Positions 6,782 through 9,799 of a stretch of 9,799 bases of DNA are shown piece by piece. The translations under genes and the position numbers were made by a program. Source of the stretch: Oscillospiraceae bacterium (lineage in GTDB: Bacteria > Bacillota > Clostridia > Oscillospirales > Oscillospiraceae); contig JAEDIZ010000078.1 of NCBI GenBank assembly GCA_016296635.1, positions 1-9,799 of the forward strand, given 5' to 3'. A model generated the notes under the pieces. The model was not told where the DNA came from, made no database searches, and saw only the letters and a list, made by a program, of their open reading frames with translations. Position 1 is the stretch's first letter; each line of letters starts with the position of its first letter.

Positions 6782-8075
6782 ATATCTTTACCTTATCGCT
6801 GCTCTTCTCAGATTTCTTTTCACTCTGCTCCTGCGCATGCACATTCTGTTCGCTGACCTTGAGCAGATCGCTGACCTTGCGGATGGCATAGTATTGCTCC
6901 GTTTCCTCTGTCATGTCCCGTTTTTTCAGCTTTGCATCCAACGCATCCGAGACGAGGGAATAAATAATTGCAAACACCGGCACACCGAGCAGCATGCCTG
7001 CCACACCGAAAAATCCTGCCGCAACCGTAATGGAAACCAGCACCCAAAATCCGGAAAGGCCCACCGTATTGCCGAGAATCTTCGGGCCGATCACATTGCC
7101 GTCAACCTGCTGCAGCACGATCACGAAAACGACAAAATAGAAGGCCTGCAGCGGATTGACCAGCAGAAGAATCAGCGCACCGGGAATCATACCGATGACC
7201 GGGCCAAAAACGGGAATCACATTGGTAATGCCTACGATCGTAGACAGCAGGGCCGCATACGGCAGCTTCAAAAGCACCATGCCGATATAGCAGAGCACAC
7301 CGATAATGGCAGAGTCTATGATCTTGCCGATCACAAAGCCGTTCAGCACACGGCTGGTTTCGCTGCCGACATAAAGAATACGATCCGCCCTTGACGGAGA
7401 GAAAATGCCTACCACCAGTTTCTTCGCCTGTGCCTGAAACTTTTCTTTTGAGAAAAGGATGTAGATGGAGGCAACGAAGCCGATCAGGAAATTGGTCAGG
7501 CTCTTGATCACCGCAATCACCGAACTGGTTAGCGTGGAAAGGATCTTGGATACGTCGCTGAGGAAGGTTGTATTGATCCAGTTTTCCACAAATTCATAGA
7601 CCTTGTCGAAGGCAATATTGATATAGGTCTGAAATTCGGGATTATCCTCCAGAATATCCAGCACCCAGTTCTCCGCCCGCTCATAGTATCCCGGCGCACT
7701 CTCCCAGATGCTCATGACGCTGTCGTACAGCTGCGGCAGCAGCATGGCAAAGAAGCCGTAAATCAGAAAGATTGCAAATACAAGTGCAAACAGCACGCCT
7801 GCGGTTCGGCTCAGCTTTGCTGCAGTTGCCGGTTTCATTTTTTTCTTTGTGAGGATCGACCGAATACAGCCATCTACCAGATTCACCAGCGGATTCAGAA
7901 GAAATGCGATCACGACACCGGTCATCAGCGGAGACAGTATTCTCCCGGCCCGCTTCAAAACGTCAAAAAAACCCGGCAGATTCGTGAAGATCACGACCAA
8001 AACGATACTGATAAACACCACGATCAGCGCTGTCAGTCCCCATTTGACATACCGGTTATCCTGCTTTTGATTCAA
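6780..8075 (-). CDS. AI-2E family (PerM/UPF0118) transporter-like membrane protein
   Basis: This is a 431-residue multi-pass membrane protein of the AI-2E/PerM family. Members have been linked to autoinducer-2 export, Na+/H+ exchange and other transport, so the substrate is unknown. Visible are N-terminal hydrophobic segments (about 12-31 and 43-65), a third (about 92-114), a less hydrophobic extracellular-like stretch (about 120-180) and a cluster of C-terminal segments. Family motifs are GITNVIPVFGPVIGMIPG (282-299), DGNVIGPKILGNTVGLSG (325-342) and GVAGMLLGVPVFAI (357-370). A charged Glu/Lys/Ser-rich tail (about 386-431) follows. The start is TTG at 8075: GGGAGGG (8088-8082) lies 6 nt upstream. 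A longer frame from a TTG at 8096 would include that ribosome site and add seven residues. A promoter lies upstream. Confidence 0.88.
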   Translation of the reverse strand: MNQKQDNRYVKWGLTALIVVFISIVLVVIFTNLPGFFDVLKRAGRILSPLMTGVVIAFLLNPLVNLVDGCIRSILTKKKMKPATAAKLSRTAGVLFALVFAIFLIYGFFAMLLPQLYDSVMSIWESAPGYYERAENWVLDILEDNPEFQTYINIAFDKVYEFVENWINTTFLSDVSKILSTLTSSVIAVIKSLTNFLIGFVASIYILFSKEKFQAQAKKLVVGIFSPSRADRILYVGSETSRVLNGFVIGKIIDSAIIGVLCYIGMVLLKLPYAALLSTIVGITNVIPVFGPVIGMIPGALILLLVNPLQAFYFVVFVIVLQQVDGNVIGPKILGNTVGLSGFWVLVSITVAAGFFGVAGMLLGVPVFAIIYSLVSDALDAKLKKRDMTEETEQYYAIRKVSDLLKVSEQNVHAQEQSEKKSEKSSDKVKI

Positions 8076-8081
8076 AGCAAA

Positions 8082-8088
8082 CCCTCCC
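8082..8088 (-). promoter_or_regulatory. Shine-Dalgarno site that fixes the TTG start of the AI-2E-family gene
   Basis: GGGAGGG on the - strand, followed by TTTGCT (6 nt) and TTG (8075-8073). This spacing selects the TTG at 8075 over an in-frame upstream TTG at 8096, which lies before the site. Confidence 0.75.
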
Positions 8089-8123
8089 GACGGCAATCGA
8101 CATTACCGAAAAAATACATTCAT

Positions 8124-8152
8124 AAAGTAACACAGGCCTGCATAAAGGTCAA
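8124..8152 (-). promoter_or_regulatory. probable sigma-A-type promoter for the AI-2E-family gene
   Basis: On the - strand TTGACC (8152-8147) and TACTTT (8129-8124) are separated by 17 nt. The -35 matches at five of six positions; the -10 is weaker. Transcription would start near 8117, giving a leader of about 40 nt. The preceding gene's terminator hairpin lies just upstream, consistent with an independent transcript. Confidence 0.5.
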
Positions 8153-8170
8153 GAATTGTTACGAATTCTT
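8151..8170. promoter_or_regulatory. perfect 7-bp inverted repeat at the -35 box (candidate operator)
   Basis: AAGAATT (8151-8157) and AATTCTT (8164-8170) are exact inverted copies separated by 6 nt. The right-hand promoter edge overlaps: the first two bases belong to the -35 box of the promoter at 8124-8152. The geometry fits a dimeric regulator site, but the repeat is AT-rich and no regulator is encoded nearby. Confidence 0.35.
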
Positions 8171-8197
8171 CATAAATAATTAACGAAATTGAAAACA

Positions 8198-8227
8198 CTC
8201 CCGGCTCATGCAAGCATGAACCGGGAG
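8198..8227 (-). terminator. intrinsic terminator after the DUF1576 gene
   Basis: CTCCCGG (8198-8204) pairs with CCGGGAG (8221-8227). After a C/A mismatch, TCATG (8206-8210) pairs with CATGA (8215-8219) around a 4-nt loop. On the - strand the stem is followed by TGTTTTCAATTTCG, a moderate U-tract. It lies about 35 nt after the DUF1576 stop. Confidence 0.75.
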
Positions 8228-8262
8228 CCTTCTTTAAAACTGAGAACAATTGATTGAACCGA

Positions 8263-9612
8263 TCAGGCCTTGGCCTTCTCGCTTCTGGTCTTGAAAAAAT
8301 GCTCCAGAACCGGAATCAGGATCATGCAGGTCAGAGCCGCTGTAAAGCCGCCATTATAGAGGCAGAAGGCACCGTGCATCAGCGGAACGCAGGTAACCAG
8401 CGTGTAATGGAACATGCCGCCCAGAATACCTGCAAGGAAGCCGTATTCACCGCTGATGGGGCAAAGGCCGCTGGCATAACACAGACCGATCATAATCGCC
8501 TGCGCATTGACAGCCATGTTAAAATCAGCGCCCGTCAAGCCGCAGACATACTTTGCAATGAAGCTCGCCGCCGCATAGCCGAGCATGATGGGCAGCACAT
8601 TCAGCGGATGACTGCCCTTTGCGAAGCAGCATACCATGCAGAACACGATGCCCAATGTCGCACCGTTCCAGTTCGCACCGATCAGATTGTAATACGCCAG
8701 AGTGAACAGGCCGTAAACACCAAGATTCATGATTGCTGTCGGTGCGCCGTATTTTGAAAGGTAGTCAACATTGTAGCCGCTGTCGCGGATGAGCGCGCCG
8801 TACTGCTTTCCGCCGCCGAGAACAAGGCCCCAAATCAATGCACCGCCAAACACAACGAGGCAGAACGCATTGCAGATCAGCGTGAAGCTGTCGCCGAGAC
8901 CGACGCCCACGGAAGCGGGCGGTTCCGGCAGGAACACCTTGTAAAGCAGCGAACGCAGGAAGAATGCAATGAGGCCGATGGGCAGCGCTGCGCTGTAGAG
9001 ATCGAAACCCTTATGCACCTTCGGCGAATAGCCAAGGCCCGGCACGACCATAAAGCCGATGAAAATACCGACTGCCAGTGCAATCAGCACGCCGCTGACT
9101 GTCCAGCCGTGCCATTCTGCCGCAGGATAATGGAAGAGCATTTCCGTAATCAGCGGAGCAATACCGGTGGAGAAAAGCACCGCGTTCGCCATGGCGCCCA
9201 CCTGCTTTTTCCGGATGATGCAGTACAGCACCACACCTGCAAAGGTAAACCAGATGTTCAGAATCGTGGTGCCCCAGAAGCAAAAGCCGGCTGTCAGGAA
9301 GAATGCCAATGCAGAAACACCGTCGGGCTTCGCACCCGGCAGCATATACAGAAGCGTCATCACAAGGCACACCAGTGCTACATTGAGGAAGGTGCCTGCA
9401 AAGCCGCCGTAGCTTACATCAAAATAACTCTTGACCGTCTGTCCGGACTGGGTGCAGATCCTGCCAAGACCCGCAAATGCATCTGCCCGATCCGGCATGA
9501 TTGCAGCTGCGGCAAAACAGATAACCGTAAAAATACCAAATACCTGCCGGAGCATTCTTTCCGGCAGCAGCTTTTTCTCATTCAGACTTTCCATGATCTG
9601 CTCAACTCTCAT
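8263..9612 (-). CDS. DUF1576 family multi-pass membrane protein, function unknown
   Basis: The 449-residue protein is almost entirely hydrophobic segments joined by short loops, so it should be an integral membrane protein. I recognise the DUF1576 pattern: a G-F-x-x-x-G-x-x-x-x-N-I-W-x-x-x-x-G-V-x-L-Y stretch (109-130), HPLNVLPIMLGY (335-346) and CPISGEYGFLAGILGGMFH (384-402). Residues about 69-160 and 288-399 resemble each other (GA followed by LN, GF/CF, a Gly, then LN and Gly at similar spacing), which suggests an internal duplication as in many transporters. Transport is inference only; no substrate is indicated. The start ATG 9612 has only a weak ribosome site (ACGGAA directly before it); ATG 9594 is an alternative. 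A hairpin separates it from the upstream folD. Confidence 0.8.
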   Translation of the reverse strand: MRVEQIMESLNEKKLLPERMLRQVFGIFTVICFAAAAIMPDRADAFAGLGRICTQSGQTVKSYFDVSYGGFAGTFLNVALVCLVMTLLYMLPGAKPDGVSALAFFLTAGFCFWGTTILNIWFTFAGVVLYCIIRKKQVGAMANAVLFSTGIAPLITEMLFHYPAAEWHGWTVSGVLIALAVGIFIGFMVVPGLGYSPKVHKGFDLYSAALPIGLIAFFLRSLLYKVFLPEPPASVGVGLGDSFTLICNAFCLVVFGGALIWGLVLGGGKQYGALIRDSGYNVDYLSKYGAPTAIMNLGVYGLFTLAYYNLIGANWNGATLGIVFCMVCCFAKGSHPLNVLPIMLGYAAASFIAKYVCGLTGADFNMAVNAQAIMIGLCYASGLCPISGEYGFLAGILGGMFHYTLVTCVPLMHGAFCLYNGGFTAALTCMILIPVLEHFFKTRSEKAKA

Positions 9613-9630
9613 TTCCGTCTATTATTTTCA

Positions 9631-9655
9631 GCTCCCCCGGAAAAACCGGGGGAGC
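9631..9655 (-). terminator. GC-rich hairpin between folD and the DUF1576 gene, probable folD terminator
   Basis: GCTCCCCCGG (9631-9640) pairs perfectly with CCGGGGGAGC (9646-9655) around a five-base loop (A on the + strand, T on the - strand). On the - strand the stem follows the folD stop by about 23 nt and is followed by TGAAAATAATAG, a weak U-tract. It ends only 18 nt before the DUF1576 ATG, so it may attenuate rather than stop transcription, or may affect DUF1576 translation. Confidence 0.55.
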
Positions 9656-9678
9656 CGGATTCATACGCTTCTCTCTTC

Positions 9679-9799
9679 TTATGCCAAAGTACGCTCTGCA
9701 GCTTCTACAACGTGGCTGATCAGAACCACGTTCGTTACGCCGCCGACACCGCCGGGAACCGGGGTGATAGCGTCAACGATAGGCTCAACCTCTTCAAAC
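9679..9799 (-). CDS. folD: FolD, methylenetetrahydrofolate dehydrogenase/cyclohydrolase, C-terminal end (5' part outside window)
   Basis: FolD is a cytoplasmic bifunctional enzyme that oxidises 5,10-methylene-THF and hydrolyses the 5,10-methenyl product to 10-formyl-THF. Only the last 39 residues are present, beginning FEEVEPIVDAITPVPGGVGG and ending ERTLA before a TAA (9681-9679). The ITPVPGGVG stretch is the second FolD signature near the C terminus; the following residues are GVTNVVL, where many homologues have PMTVAML. The final helix (HVVEAAERTLA) is typical. The catalytic and NADP-binding parts lie outside the window, so integrity cannot be judged. Identification rests on this one motif and its distance from the C terminus. 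Confidence 0.82.
   Translation of the reverse strand, partial: FEEVEPIVDAITPVPGGVGGVTNVVLISHVVEAAERTLA

Noticed and set aside
6447..7394. 315-codon open frame on the + strand across the SEDS and AI-2E-family genes
   Set aside because: It runs through the + strand terminator hairpin and is antisense to two well-supported membrane proteins. Its composition (His, Asn, Gln, Arg) is typical of a shadow frame.

Overview
The window looks like a chromosomal segment of a Gram-positive anaerobe of the Clostridia, most likely the Oscillospirales/Ruminococcaceae side. This placement is inference. It rests on Shine-Dalgarno sites of the GGAG/GGGAGG type 6-8 nt before starts, a moderate GC content, an FHA-domain SEDS protein paired with a penicillin-binding protein, and a DUF1576 membrane protein. 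I see no mobile element, phage gene or CRISPR array. It reads as ordinary core and housekeeping DNA.

Left part (1-600): the 3' end of a class I SAM-dependent methyltransferase gene on the + strand faces a tRNA-Leu(UAG) gene on the - strand. A perfect 17-bp hairpin between them can terminate transcription from both sides. It is the core of a longer imperfect palindrome that contains an inverted partial copy of the tRNA 3' end. The tRNA and the next operon are divergent, and both have a recognisable sigma-A-type promoter in the 136-nt space between them.

Potassium uptake (655-3612): trkA and trkH form a two-gene operon with a clear promoter, a 5-nt gap between the genes and a strong terminator. 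TrkA is the cytoplasmic gating ring with two RCK units; TrkH is the K+-conducting subunit with four selectivity-filter loops.

Cell-wall synthesis (3615-6697, - strand): a SEDS-family glycosyltransferase with an N-terminal FHA domain is followed, with an ATGA overlap, by a short class B penicillin-binding protein. The two probably form a polymerase/transpeptidase pair. The FHA domain suggests control by a Ser/Thr kinase, but no kinase is encoded here.

Right part (6780-9799, - strand): an AI-2E/PerM-family membrane protein with a TTG start, then a DUF1576 multi-pass membrane protein of unknown function with an apparent internal duplication, then the 3' end of folD (one-carbon metabolism). Hairpins separate these genes. 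No gene-free stretch exceeds 300 nt. I found no clearly undescribed system. The points most worth a second look are the tRNA-terminator palindrome, the FHA-SEDS/PBP pair and the DUF1576 protein.
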